Part shown: one piece after another, positions 31,185 to 39,158 of the stretch
How the letters are laid out: each line of letters opens with the position of its first letter
Numbering within the stretch: position 1 is the first letter of the stretch
Assembly: GCA_027078475.1 (NCBI GenBank)
Contig: JALWYH010000108.1
Location: forward strand, 1 to 43,327
Source: Thermoproteota archaeon
GTDB lineage: Archaea > Korarchaeota > Korarchaeia > Korarchaeales > Korarchaeaceae
DNA length: 43,327 bases
Direction of reading: 5' to 3'
Notes under the pieces: model-generated
Told to the model about the DNA's origin: nothing
The model's database searches: none
Seen by the model: the letters and a program-made list of their open reading frames with translations, nothing else
Made by a program: the position numbers and the translations under genes

Positions 31185-32761
31185 GACATCACCTCCCGGC
31201 GCATGTCACCCCTCTCCCTGTACCTGGCGTGCCAGGAGAGCGCCTCTCGGTGGAGGATGGGCATGTGCCCGCCCACCTCCCTAGCTGCCCTCTCGAAGTA
31301 ATCCATGAGGGCATCCCTGTAATCGGGGTGTGCGCACTTCCCGATGATCTCCAACGCCCTCTCCCTTGGGGACTTGCCCCTAAGATCGCAGACCCCCTGC
31401 TCCGTGACCACCACGTCGACATCGTGGTCTATGTGGTCCACGTGACTCACCATGGGAACGACGCAGCTCACCCTGCCGTTCTTCCTAGTGGATGGGGTAA
31501 TGAATATGCTCATGTATGAGGCCCTGGCGAAGTCTCCCGAGCCCCCGATACCGTTGATCACGTGGGAGCCCATCACGTGCGTGCTGTTCACGAACCCGTA
31601 TATGTCCACCTCAACTGCGGTGTTGAGGGCTATCACCCCCAGCCTCCTTATGACCTCCCAGTCGTTGGTGACCGACTGGGGCCTCAGGATGGTTCCCTCC
31701 CTGAACTCCCCCAGGTTGGAGAAGAAGAACTCCCTTCCCCTAGGGGAGAGCATCAGGGATGTTGCCGATATGAACTCCATCTCCCCAGCGGCCATCATCT
31801 TGTAGAAGGAGTCCTGGGCCACCTCAGTCCAAGCTCTCAGGCCACTGATCCCCGATTCGGCGAGGGCCGACATGACCGCATCTTGAAGGGTGCCCACCCC
31901 GGATTCCACGGGAAGCATCCCTCTTGGAATCCGCCCCGCCTCGATCTCAGCCTCCAGAAACCCAAGCAGGTTCTCGGCGATCTTCCTCTCGACCGGTCCA
32001 GGCTCTCCCACATCTCCACCCCTGTCTCGCCCGTGGGACTCAACTATGGCGATTATCTTGCGCTCGGGTATGACCAGCCTGTCCCTCCCTATCCTGTCGC
32101 TCACATCCCTGATGGGTATGGGCTCCCTCCCCGGCGGAATCCCCGGGGAGTAGATGTCGTGGACCCCGACGAGTTCCTCCGGTACATCGGGGTTTACCTC
32201 TATTATCACCCTCTCCGCCTCGGAAGCGAAGGCATCCACGGCGCCGACGCTCATGGAGGGCACCACTCCCCTCTCATCGACATAGGTGGCCTCTATCACG
32301 GCCAGATCCAGCGGTCCTATCTCGGGATTCAGGAACCCAGATCTCAGGTACTGGGGCCATTCTCCGAGGTGATAATCGTAGAACTCGACCCTTCCAGAGT
32401 TTATGAGCCTCCTCATCACCGGGCTGTACTGATATGGGTATCTTCTCTCCACTAGGGACCGTTCCCCGAGCACCTGATCCACGTGATAGGCCGATGCTCC
32501 AGTGAGGAGCGATATCCTGAGGGATATCTTTCCTGCATCATGAAGCTCCGCCAAGACCTTGGGGATAACCTTGGGATATCCAGAGGAGCCGAAACCACTT
32601 ATTCCCATGCTTATCCTGTCCTTCCCGGACACGGCCTTCAGAACCGCGCTCTCAGGATCCGTGACCAGATGTTCCAACCCTCTAACCCTGCCCTCCAGCG
32701 TTCCGATCCCCCGTAGGACGGCCAGCCGGACTAAGAAAAACACCAATCCCCCCGCTATCAT
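31181..32761 (-). CDS. Acetyl-CoA hydrolase/CoA-transferase family protein with N-terminal hydrophobic segment
   Basis: A 526-residue class I-like CoA-transferase (succinyl-CoA:acetate / acetyl-CoA hydrolase group). Visible are MGISGFGSSGYPK, VESGVGTLQDAV, RAWTEVAQDS (the Glu forming the glutamyl-CoA ester is expected here) and the CoA loop GIGGSGDFARA. The likely role is moving CoA between carboxylic acids in fermentation. Unusually, it opens with a hydrophobic stretch (IAGGLVFFLVRLAVL, 2-16) absent from the family; TATA spacing supports this start. A later start would remove it. Followed by the gamma-CA-like gene (ATGA overlap). Confidence 0.85.
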   Translation of the reverse strand: MIAGGLVFFLVRLAVLRGIGTLEGRVRGLEHLVTDPESAVLKAVSGKDRISMGISGFGSSGYPKVIPKVLAELHDAGKISLRISLLTGASAYHVDQVLGERSLVERRYPYQYSPVMRRLINSGRVEFYDYHLGEWPQYLRSGFLNPEIGPLDLAVIEATYVDERGVVPSMSVGAVDAFASEAERVIIEVNPDVPEELVGVHDIYSPGIPPGREPIPIRDVSDRIGRDRLVIPERKIIAIVESHGRDRGGDVGEPGPVERKIAENLLGFLEAEIEAGRIPRGMLPVESGVGTLQDAVMSALAESGISGLRAWTEVAQDSFYKMMAAGEMEFISATSLMLSPRGREFFFSNLGEFREGTILRPQSVTNDWEVIRRLGVIALNTAVEVDIYGFVNSTHVMGSHVINGIGGSGDFARASYMSIFITPSTRKNGRVSCVVPMVSHVDHIDHDVDVVVTEQGVCDLRGKSPRERALEIIGKCAHPDYRDALMDYFERAAREVGGHMPILHREALSWHARYRERGDMRREVMS

Positions 32762-32777
32762 CCCGAATAACTTAGCA

Positions 32778-32808
32778 ATGTTTATTAACTAAGCTATGTT
32801 AAACTTTG
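32778..32808. promoter_or_regulatory. Divergent TATA boxes between CoA-transferase and ABC operon
   Basis: Read on the minus strand AGTTAATAAA (32790-32781) is about 26 bases before ATG 32761. On the plus strand TATGTTAAACTTTG (32795-32808) is about 25 before ATG 32827. The ABC gene also has a possible AAGGTG site (32814-32819). Confidence 0.55.
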
Positions 32809-32826
32809 TGATCAAGGTGCCGCCCC

Positions 32827-33525
32827 ATGGAGGTCGACGTGGTCTATGAGCTAGTGGACGTACGGAAGAGATACGGAACTAGGAGAAACTACGTTGAGGC
32901 TTTGAGGGGAATAACCCTGACGATCAGGAGGGGAGAGTTCGTCGCGGTGATGGGCCCATCGGGAAGTGGCAAGACCACACTGCTGAGCATACTCGGCCTG
33001 CTGACGAGGCCCACCTCGGGTATTGTAAGGATCTTCGGCAGAGATGTGATGAGGCTCACGGACAAGCAGGCCACCCTGCTGAGGAGGAGGACAATAGGGT
33101 TCATCTTCCAGACATTCAACTTGGTGCCCTGGCTCACTGCCTACGAGAACGTGGAACTCGCCCTGGCCATTGGGGAGTACACGGGAAACAGGAGGGCGAG
33201 AGTGATGGGCCTGCTCTCATCCGTGGGGCTGGAACACAGGGCCAATCACAGACCGATGGAGCTCTCAGGGGGAGAGCAGCAGAGGGTGGCGATAGCTAGG
33301 GCGCTGGCCAATGATCCTACGGTCATACTGGCCGATGAGCCCACAGGGAACCTGGACACGAAATCGGGCCTCCAAGTCATGGGGATACTCAGATCCCTAG
33401 TTGAGGAGGGTAAGACGGTCGTGATGGTGACTCACGACCAGAAGATGGCCGAGATGGCCGATAGGATAGTGAAGATAAGGGATGGTAAGATCTTGGGAGA
33501 GGTGATACCCGATGTCAGGTCGTGA
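32827..33525 (+). CDS. ABC transporter ATP-binding protein, MacB/LolD type
   Basis: A 232-residue ABC ATPase with Walker A GPSGSGKT (43-50), Q-loop FIFQTFNLVPWLTAYENV, signature LSGGEQQR, Walker B VILADEPTGNLD and switch His in MVTHDQ. Sequence style (FQTFNL, EPTGNLD) is MacB/LolD, the class working with FtsX-like permeases in lipoprotein release, peptide export or mechanotransmission. Its stop overlaps the next gene by 14 bases. The three genes 32827-36314 form one tightly coupled unit. Confidence 0.95.
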   Translation: MEVDVVYELVDVRKRYGTRRNYVEALRGITLTIRRGEFVAVMGPSGSGKTTLLSILGLLTRPTSGIVRIFGRDVMRLTDKQATLLRRRTIGFIFQTFNLVPWLTAYENVELALAIGEYTGNRRARVMGLLSSVGLEHRANHRPMELSGGEQQRVAIARALANDPTVILADEPTGNLDTKSGLQVMGILRSLVEEGKTVVMVTHDQKMAEMADRIVKIRDGKILGEVIPDVRS

Positions 33526-35122
33526 TTTGTATCTGCCGCTCCTGCTGATGCTCATTCTCTCCCTGGCGGCGCTTCCCACGTCCGCCATGAGGGGAAGCGT
33601 CTCCTTGGTGGAGTACGGCTGGGGTACCAGGCAGGAAGCGACGATCGTACATTCAGGGGATGGAGTGGTGCCCCTCACCACGATATTCCAGGTGTCGGTC
33701 GAGGAGAACCATACCCTCAGACCCCTAAAGGCAGTCTTGGAGATTCCGCCCCCACTCAAGAACCCGAACGGCGGCCAGGTGGAGAACATCATTCCAGGAA
33801 TCCAGCTCGGGAAGGACAGGTTTGAGGACGGCGAGGGTTTCTCTCTCACCTTCTCGGTGGAGATCCCCACCAGAACACCCTCGGGCTGGTATCACTTCAG
33901 GCTGAACTTGAGCTACGAGATACTAGATGAGGACGGGGATGTAGTGCGGAAGGGAAGTAACTCCTTCTCCTTCAGTCTAGAGGTCAAGGGACGTTCCTCT
34001 CTAGACTTCACCCTAGTTGGCAGCGTCGTGAAGGGAGAGACGTCAACCCTGCACCTCACCCTGAGGAACGTGGGCAGGGAGGATGTCTACATATCCTCAA
34101 TACAGATTAGCGCGTCCCTGATAAGGGTGCTCAATCCCAGCATAGGTGGAGGAGCCCTCCTGCCTCCTGGAGCCTCGATCAGGTACGATATAGGCGCTTA
34201 CGCCGACGAGAACCTGGATCAGGACACGGATAAGGTGGCTGTCCTCGTCCACTACACGAGCGGAGGGAGGGACTACAGCGCGTCGAAGGTCTTCCCAATC
34301 CAACTGCTGGAGAAGGATGAGGAAAGCAAGGAGACATCCCCGAGCCTCGTGGTCATCTCGGACAAGCACATGCTGCATGCCGGCGTGCCGAATGAGGTGA
34401 ACCTCATAGTGAAGAACGTGGGGGACGAGAAGGCCAGAAAGGTGAAGCTCCAGCTCTCATCCAAGACCGTGACTGTGCTCGGTCCCACCCTCTTCGACCT
34501 GGGGGATATGTCCCCGGGAGATTCTAGGAAGCTCAATCTGAGCCTCCTCCCATCCGAGGACAGCAAGTCCTACAGGCTGAGCCTCTCATTCGCCTACAAG
34601 GAGAAGGAGGACAGCAAGGATGTGACCAGGCAACTGAGCACGGAGGTGGGGTTCGGCAGGATCGAGGAGGCCAGGGTCGTCATCTCGTCCTTGGAGGCCA
34701 GCTACAGCAAAGGCAAACTCAGAATCAAGGGGAACTTGGCTAACGTGGGGAACAGGCAGGCGGATAACATAAACGTCACGGTGGAATCAGGGGCATGTAT
34801 CGGCACCTCGACGTACCTCGGAGAGCTTGATGAAGGTGAGAGCACGGGCTTCGCCCTCTCGTGCCAGGTGTCGGAGGAGAAGCTCCCATCCAAGGTTGGG
34901 GTGGTGGTCAAGTACCTCGCCTCCCCGGAGAACTGGAAGGAGGCCAGGAGGGAGGTCTCGGTGGAGAACCCCCAGGCCGCGGTTCAGAAACCCACCAAGG
35001 TCGAAACTGGCATAATGGATCCACGCTATGCTTTGATTTGGGCAGCTGCTGGCCTGATCGTCGGGCTGGTAGTAGGAAAGGTGGTGTTCGGCAGGAGGTC
35101 CGAAGAGGTTGAGGCCCCGTGA
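33512..35122 (+). CDS. Exported CARDB/NEW3-like repeat protein with C-terminal membrane anchor
   Basis: A 536-residue surface protein: signal peptide (about 6-25, YLPLLLMLILSLAALPTSA), several Ig-like CARDB/NEW3-type beta domains with recurrent phrases such as LTLRNVGREDVYI, LIVKNVGDEKARKV and GNLANVGNRQADNI, and a C-terminal helix ALIWAAAGLIVGLVVGKVVF (about 507-526) ending in a short charged tail. It is therefore anchored at its C-terminus with domains outside the cell. Related COG1361-type proteins accompany MacB-like transporters in archaea and may be a periplasmic-type adaptor replacing bacterial MacA. It overlaps both neighbours. Confidence 0.82.
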   Translation: MSGRDLYLPLLLMLILSLAALPTSAMRGSVSLVEYGWGTRQEATIVHSGDGVVPLTTIFQVSVEENHTLRPLKAVLEIPPPLKNPNGGQVENIIPGIQLGKDRFEDGEGFSLTFSVEIPTRTPSGWYHFRLNLSYEILDEDGDVVRKGSNSFSFSLEVKGRSSLDFTLVGSVVKGETSTLHLTLRNVGREDVYISSIQISASLIRVLNPSIGGGALLPPGASIRYDIGAYADENLDQDTDKVAVLVHYTSGGRDYSASKVFPIQLLEKDEESKETSPSLVVISDKHMLHAGVPNEVNLIVKNVGDEKARKVKLQLSSKTVTVLGPTLFDLGDMSPGDSRKLNLSLLPSEDSKSYRLSLSFAYKEKEDSKDVTRQLSTEVGFGRIEEARVVISSLEASYSKGKLRIKGNLANVGNRQADNINVTVESGACIGTSTYLGELDEGESTGFALSCQVSEEKLPSKVGVVVKYLASPENWKEARREVSVENPQAAVQKPTKVETGIMDPRYALIWAAAGLIVGLVVGKVVFGRRSEEVEAP

Positions 35123-36314
35123 CATAGTGAGGTTCTCCTACAAGGCCATGATGAGCAGGAGGAAGAGGGCAACCCTCACCCTGCTCGGCATTTTCCTAGG
35201 GGTACTGACCCTCACAGCCGTGATATCATTCGCCACAGGCTATGGACTGGCCCTGAAGGATATATTCAAGGGAAGCAGCATGAGGCTCATATACCTGACC
35301 TCGAGGGAGAAACTGTTCGACGATCTTGATGTCAGCAAGATAGAGGAGATGGACGGCGTGGAGGCGGTGATGCCCCTGATAAGGATCCCCATGAACGTGA
35401 CGATCTTCGGGAAGAGCGAGACCTACGTGATCATGGGGGCTGACATGAGCTATATAGACGACGTGTTCCCGGGTATCGAGCTCCTCTACGGGGACTGGCC
35501 TCCCAGCCCAAAGGAGGAAGCGGTGGTCCTGGGATACAAGCTGGTGAACAAGCTGCCACCAGATGAGGTGGAGGACTTGGTGGGTCTCAATGTAAAGGTG
35601 TCCTATGATGACATCCTCACCACGCGGCCTAGGATCTACGGGATCGTGGCCCCCTACGGAACATCCATAATAGCGGATGTGGACAGATCGGCGCTCGTCC
35701 CGATAGATTACGCGATGAAACTCTATGTCAAACTCACCGGGAAGAGGAGCTATACGGTACTGGCCATAATTGCTGAGGATGTGGAGAGCGTTGACAGGGT
35801 GGTTGACCAGCTCAGGGAGGAGTACGGGGATACTGCCTTCCCGATCGCTATGAAGGACCTTCAGAAGCAGCTGGACACCGTGATAAACATGTCCCTCCTC
35901 GTCTTGGGAGCCATAGCGGCCATGACCATAGTGGTCGCCTCTATAGGCATAATGAATGCCATGTACACCGCCGTGACCGAGCGCACCAGAATAATAGGAG
36001 TCATGCGCGCCATGGGAGCATCTCAGAGGGACATAGCCGCCTCATTCCTGTTCGAGGGAGTTCTTATGAGCAGCATAGCCATAGTATCTGGAATGATCTT
36101 GGGTTACGGGGCCTCCCTCCTGCTTGCCATGATAATGGGCCCCGGACAGATGGGAGGACCCCGTGCCACGACCTTCACAATAACCCCTATCCTCCTTCCC
36201 GAGCACGCCATGGCCATAGCAGGCGTCACTCTCCTCATCACCATACTTGGAGCCCTACCTCCAGCCCTGCAGGCGGCCCGGCTCGAGCCCGCCAAGGCCC
36301 TCAGGTTCGAGTGA
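35109..36314 (+). CDS. ABC transporter permease, MacB/FtsX type
   Basis: A 401-residue permease with the MacB layout: one N-terminal membrane helix (about 23-42, TLLGIFLGVLTLTAVISFA), a large outside MacB_PCD-like domain (about 50-260), then three C-terminal helices (about 265-295, 315-345 and 370-390). Typical phrases are GIMNAMYTAVTERTRIIGVMRA and MGASQRDI. The TTG start overlaps the CARDB gene by 14 bases. With the ATPase and the surface protein it makes a complete MacB-like export or envelope-signalling module. The cargo is unknown. Confidence 0.93.
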   Translation: MRPRDIVRFSYKAMMSRRKRATLTLLGIFLGVLTLTAVISFATGYGLALKDIFKGSSMRLIYLTSREKLFDDLDVSKIEEMDGVEAVMPLIRIPMNVTIFGKSETYVIMGADMSYIDDVFPGIELLYGDWPPSPKEEAVVLGYKLVNKLPPDEVEDLVGLNVKVSYDDILTTRPRIYGIVAPYGTSIIADVDRSALVPIDYAMKLYVKLTGKRSYTVLAIIAEDVESVDRVVDQLREEYGDTAFPIAMKDLQKQLDTVINMSLLVLGAIAAMTIVVASIGIMNAMYTAVTERTRIIGVMRAMGASQRDIAASFLFEGVLMSSIAIVSGMILGYGASLLLAMIMGPGQMGGPRATTFTITPILLPEHAMAIAGVTLLITILGALPPALQAARLEPAKALRFE

Positions 36315-36316
36315 CC

Positions 36317-36694
36317 CTAATCCAGTCTATCACCCAATTTTTTAGCTATGGACTCGGCCCAGAAATATATCCTCTCGGCCAAGTCCATGGTTGCATCTAG
36401 AAACCTCTCATCCGCGTTCATCGCACCCAGCTTGTCCGATGTGATGAGGCCATACCTGAACTCGAACTCTTCCAGCTCAGGCTCACCCACAGAGGGTCTA
36501 TAAGCGTGGGGAGTCGACAGATACATCTTGAGAATGTTCTCGTTATAGTAGTTCACGCCGAGTATGTTCAGTCCGGCCCTGAAAGACAGGAGCATGGACT
36601 TCTTCACCAGTTCCAAGTACTTCCTTGTCTCACCCCTCGATCTCTCCCTCCTCGCCTCCTCAAGCAGCTCCCAGGCGGCAGTGAGATCTGTCAT
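36317..36694 (-). CDS. Hypothetical helical protein directly downstream of tRNA-Lys
   Basis: A 125-residue protein, almost all helical, not confidently recognised. AAWELLEEARRERSRGETRKYLEL and the later WAESIAKKLGD recall HEPN-like helical bundles, but no RxxxxH RNase motif is present. The longest frame runs into the tRNA. The true start is ATG 36694, preceded by a near-perfect GGAGGTGAT. The Shine-Dalgarno starts only a few bases after the tRNA's CCA, so the gene has no room for its own promoter and is probably transcribed with tRNA-Lys. It is convergent with the FtsX gene (2 bases apart). Confidence 0.7.
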   Translation of the reverse strand: MTDLTAAWELLEEARRERSRGETRKYLELVKKSMLLSFRAGLNILGVNYYNENILKMYLSTPHAYRPSVGEPELEEFEFRYGLITSDKLGAMNADERFLDATMDLAERIYFWAESIAKKLGDRLD

Positions 36695-36708
36695 CACGAT
36701 CACCTCCA

Positions 36709-36785
36709 TGGCGGGCCCGGCGGGATTTGAACCCGCGACCCCCCGGTTAAAAGCCGGGTGCTCTTCCATGCTGAGCTACGGGCCC
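36709..36785 (-). tRNA. tRNA-Lys (anticodon UUU), CCA encoded
   Basis: Read leftwards: acceptor GGGCCCG/CGGGCCC, D arm GCUC/GAGC, anticodon stem CCCGG/CCGGG with loop CUUUUAA (anticodon UUU), T arm GCGGG-UUCAAAU-CCCGC, discriminator G and an encoded CCA (36711-36709). No intron. The last A of CCA is also the A of an ATG in the downstream frame. Confidence 0.97.
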
Positions 36786-36808
36786 AAGAGGTCTCGGTGG
36801 AACCCCCT

Positions 36809-36820
36809 AGATAAATCTTT
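36809..36820 (-). promoter_or_regulatory. TATA box of tRNA-Lys
   Basis: AAAGATTTAT on the minus strand (36819-36810), about 28 bases before the first base of tRNA-Lys. Confidence 0.55.
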
Positions 36821-36829
36821 CACATCACC

Positions 36830-38491
36830 TCACACCCAGAGCAGGGGTGACAGCAGCTGGGGCAGCAGGGCCAGTCCCATAAGGGGTCTAGCCATCCTGC
36901 TGGACCTTATCAGGGAGGAGAGCATGGCCATGAGTTCACTTCCCATGAAAATGACCTCCACGCTTCCCCTGTAGCACAGGGCCTTCGCATTACCAGCGGA
37001 CTCCAGCGACCTGCTCACCAACCCTATCAGGTAGGCGGCCTTCTCCCTCAGGCACTCCTCATCCTCGCACTCGCTCCCCACGGGGTTATACCTCCTCTTA
37101 GTCGACACAGTCTCATGCGTGTCCGTCGTGGCAACCACCACCCTCACCCCTTCTGGGGAGAGTTCATCGATCAGATCTCTCAACTCAGGGACCATGTTAT
37201 TTCCGTCAATCATCATGTATGAGATGGTCGTGTCGCAGCTCCTCACGCTCAGAACCCCGACACCGCCCCGTGATACAGAGGGCCAAAGGGGATCATCCCA
37301 TGCATATCCAACACGAATATCATCACATTCATCCCCCATGGCCCTCTTACCGACCCTCACCAGAATGTCGACGAGTCTTTTGCCCAGATCAGACTCTATA
37401 AAAGCCATCTCATACCTCTCTCTCCTCAAGGAGTCGTGCCTATCAACCACCGACACCTCAATGCCCAGCTCTCGACTCACGAGCTCCTCTACCTCATGGG
37501 GAATATCCTCAAAGCTCTCTAGGGGTCGCCCAGATACCGTGAGCAGCATCACATCCCCGAACCTCTGAGCGCTGACCTCGAACTCATTGCTAGTGATGAA
37601 GTATGGCCTGCCAACTCTGCAGGGAACCACCCTGTCTAGAGAGTACGCTATCCTCCTCACAAGTTCCTCGGAGAGCCTAGATGAAGCGAGATTCCTCTCA
37701 TGGGAGCAGGCTCTCCTCAGGAAGAGAGGCTTCCACCCTCTCCTCCTCAGCTCTCCTACCAGCCTCCTAGGAAAATCATGGCTTCCCATCCTGAAGGGCC
37801 CTGGATGGACGTCAGCGGTGACCAGCACCGAGTCCCCGAAGACAATCAAGTCGAAGCTGGCCCTTCCCCTGATACCCCTCTCCTCCACAACTTCCTCCAA
37901 GGAGGATCCCGAGCCCCCCAGAACTATATCGGCTAGAGATCTGACCCCATCGAATCCCCTCAGCCCTAGCACTGGCTCCGTCACCGAGCCCACCGCGGAT
38001 CCAACTAGGAAGGCCGCCACCATGGGTAGGATCGATATGACCATAAGCTCCGAAGAGGGACCGTTAACGACCATCGCCTCAACAGCTAGTATCACTGGAA
38101 GGAGCTTGCCCCTGGCAGACTTGCTGAGGGACCAGGATATCAGTGAGGCTAGGAGCAGTGAGGTGTAGAGCATGGAGTAGAAGGGAATTGATATGATCTC
38201 TAGCAACGATCCCACGGATAGAGGTAGCAGAATGAAGAAAGAGGACCACAGGGATCTCCTCAGATCGAAGTATTCCGCGCTCCTCCAGATCGTCGCCAGG
38301 GAAGTTGCGAAGAAGGCTGTCGAGGTGAACAAGTATCTGATGGAAGTCTCTAAAGCTCTAAATACATGAAACCCACTCCACGGAACTGTGATGGCAATTA
38401 TATTGAGTAATATCGCCGAGCCGACCCCCGGAAGGGAGAAAAGATCCTTACTCCTCTCAGTGGCAACATCCAGTGCCGTATTATACCGCAC
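36830..38491 (-). CDS. DUF2070 family membrane protein
   Basis: A 553-residue archaeal DUF2070 protein. The first third (about 20-180) has six to eight membrane helices. The rest is soluble and carries metal-site-like motifs: VTADVHPGPFRMGS (about 226-239), GNNMVPELRDLID and VATTDTHE, resembling a metal-dependent hydrolase pattern rich in Asp and His. Family function is unknown. A C-terminal hydrophobic stretch (LMGLALLPQLLSPLLW) ends it. GTG start, 27 bases from a TATA-like CTATATTGC (38510-38518). Length is normal for the family. Confidence 0.85.
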   Translation of the reverse strand: MRYNTALDVATERSKDLFSLPGVGSAILLNIIAITVPWSGFHVFRALETSIRYLFTSTAFFATSLATIWRSAEYFDLRRSLWSSFFILLPLSVGSLLEIISIPFYSMLYTSLLLASLISWSLSKSARGKLLPVILAVEAMVVNGPSSELMVISILPMVAAFLVGSAVGSVTEPVLGLRGFDGVRSLADIVLGGSGSSLEEVVEERGIRGRASFDLIVFGDSVLVTADVHPGPFRMGSHDFPRRLVGELRRRGWKPLFLRRACSHERNLASSRLSEELVRRIAYSLDRVVPCRVGRPYFITSNEFEVSAQRFGDVMLLTVSGRPLESFEDIPHEVEELVSRELGIEVSVVDRHDSLRRERYEMAFIESDLGKRLVDILVRVGKRAMGDECDDIRVGYAWDDPLWPSVSRGGVGVLSVRSCDTTISYMMIDGNNMVPELRDLIDELSPEGVRVVVATTDTHETVSTKRRYNPVGSECEDEECLREKAAYLIGLVSRSLESAGNAKALCYRGSVEVIFMGSELMAMLSSLIRSSRMARPLMGLALLPQLLSPLLWV

Positions 38492-38509
38492 TTCTATAAC
38501 ACCATCCCC

Positions 38510-38537
38510 CTATATTGCAAAAATCTTTTTATTTACG
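38510..38537. promoter_or_regulatory. Divergent promoters of DUF2070 and Lrp genes
   Basis: GCAATATAG on the minus strand (38518-38510) serves DUF2070. TCTTTTTATTTAC on the plus strand (38524-38536) is a good TATA for the Lrp gene, with a predicted start near 38557. Confidence 0.5.
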
Positions 38538-38556
38538 TGGCTGTAGGTGTTAGCAA

Positions 38557-38575
38557 GGAGTCGACGGTCGACTCC
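38557..38575. promoter_or_regulatory. Perfect palindromic operator-like site in the Lrp gene leader
   Basis: GGAGTCGAC-G-GTCGACTCC: a 9-bp perfect inverted repeat around one base, located about 27 bases after the TATA box, over the expected start of transcription. This is a typical place for an autoregulatory repressor site of an Lrp/AsnC protein. Confidence 0.6.
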
Positions 38576-38611
38576 CCATCCCCTGAGACGGCGCTGTGGG
38601 GGTGTTATCCT

Positions 38612-39109
38612 ATGCCCAGGGTTAAGGGAATAACCGCGAAGGAGATAGAGATACTGAGAAAACTGGTGGAGAATGGGAGGATAACATACACACAGATAGC
38701 CAGAGAACTCGGTATGAGCCCTGCCGGCGTCATGAAGAAGGTCAGAAAGCTCGAGGAGCTGGGGATAATAAAGGGTTATACCGCGCTCGTGGACCACGCT
38801 AAACTCGGGAAAGGGAACAAGTATATAATTCTGTTAGAGACGGAGCCCGGCAAGCACACGGAAGTGGCGAAAAAGGTGGTGGAACTTCTCGGCAATTCGG
38901 TGCTGGAGGTGCACGAGATAACTGGCCAGTACGATGTAGTTCTCAAGGTAATAGCCGGTAGTCAGTCCGAGCTCAACGATATACTCAGGAAGATTCAGAG
39001 CATACCCGGCCTGCGGGACACCAACACTTCCCTGGTTCTCGATACTGTCAAGGAGAGACCATCCGTCGTCCCCGACGAGATACCTGGCATAACAACCAAG
39101 AAGAAGTGA
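38612..39109 (+). CDS. Lrp/AsnC-family transcriptional regulator
   Basis: A 165-residue feast/famine regulator: N-terminal helix-turn-helix (about 8-55; ILRKLVENGRITYTQIARELG then MSPAGVMKKVRKLEELGIIKGY) and a C-terminal RAM ligand-binding domain (about 65-145; NSVLEVHEITGQYDVVLKV). A longer, Lys-rich tail follows. I chose ATG 38612, preceded by GGGGGTG, rather than the GTG at 38537, because the latter would lie in the TATA region. Ligand is probably an amino acid. The palindrome at 38557 suggests autoregulation. It is divergent from DUF2070. Confidence 0.9.
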   Translation: MPRVKGITAKEIEILRKLVENGRITYTQIARELGMSPAGVMKKVRKLEELGIIKGYTALVDHAKLGKGNKYIILLETEPGKHTEVAKKVVELLGNSVLEVHEITGQYDVVLKVIAGSQSELNDILRKIQSIPGLRDTNTSLVLDTVKERPSVVPDEIPGITTKKK

Positions 39110-39158
39110 TCAGCAGACAAGAGGTAGCTGGCCGAGCAGAAGCTGAAAGGAAAACGGC

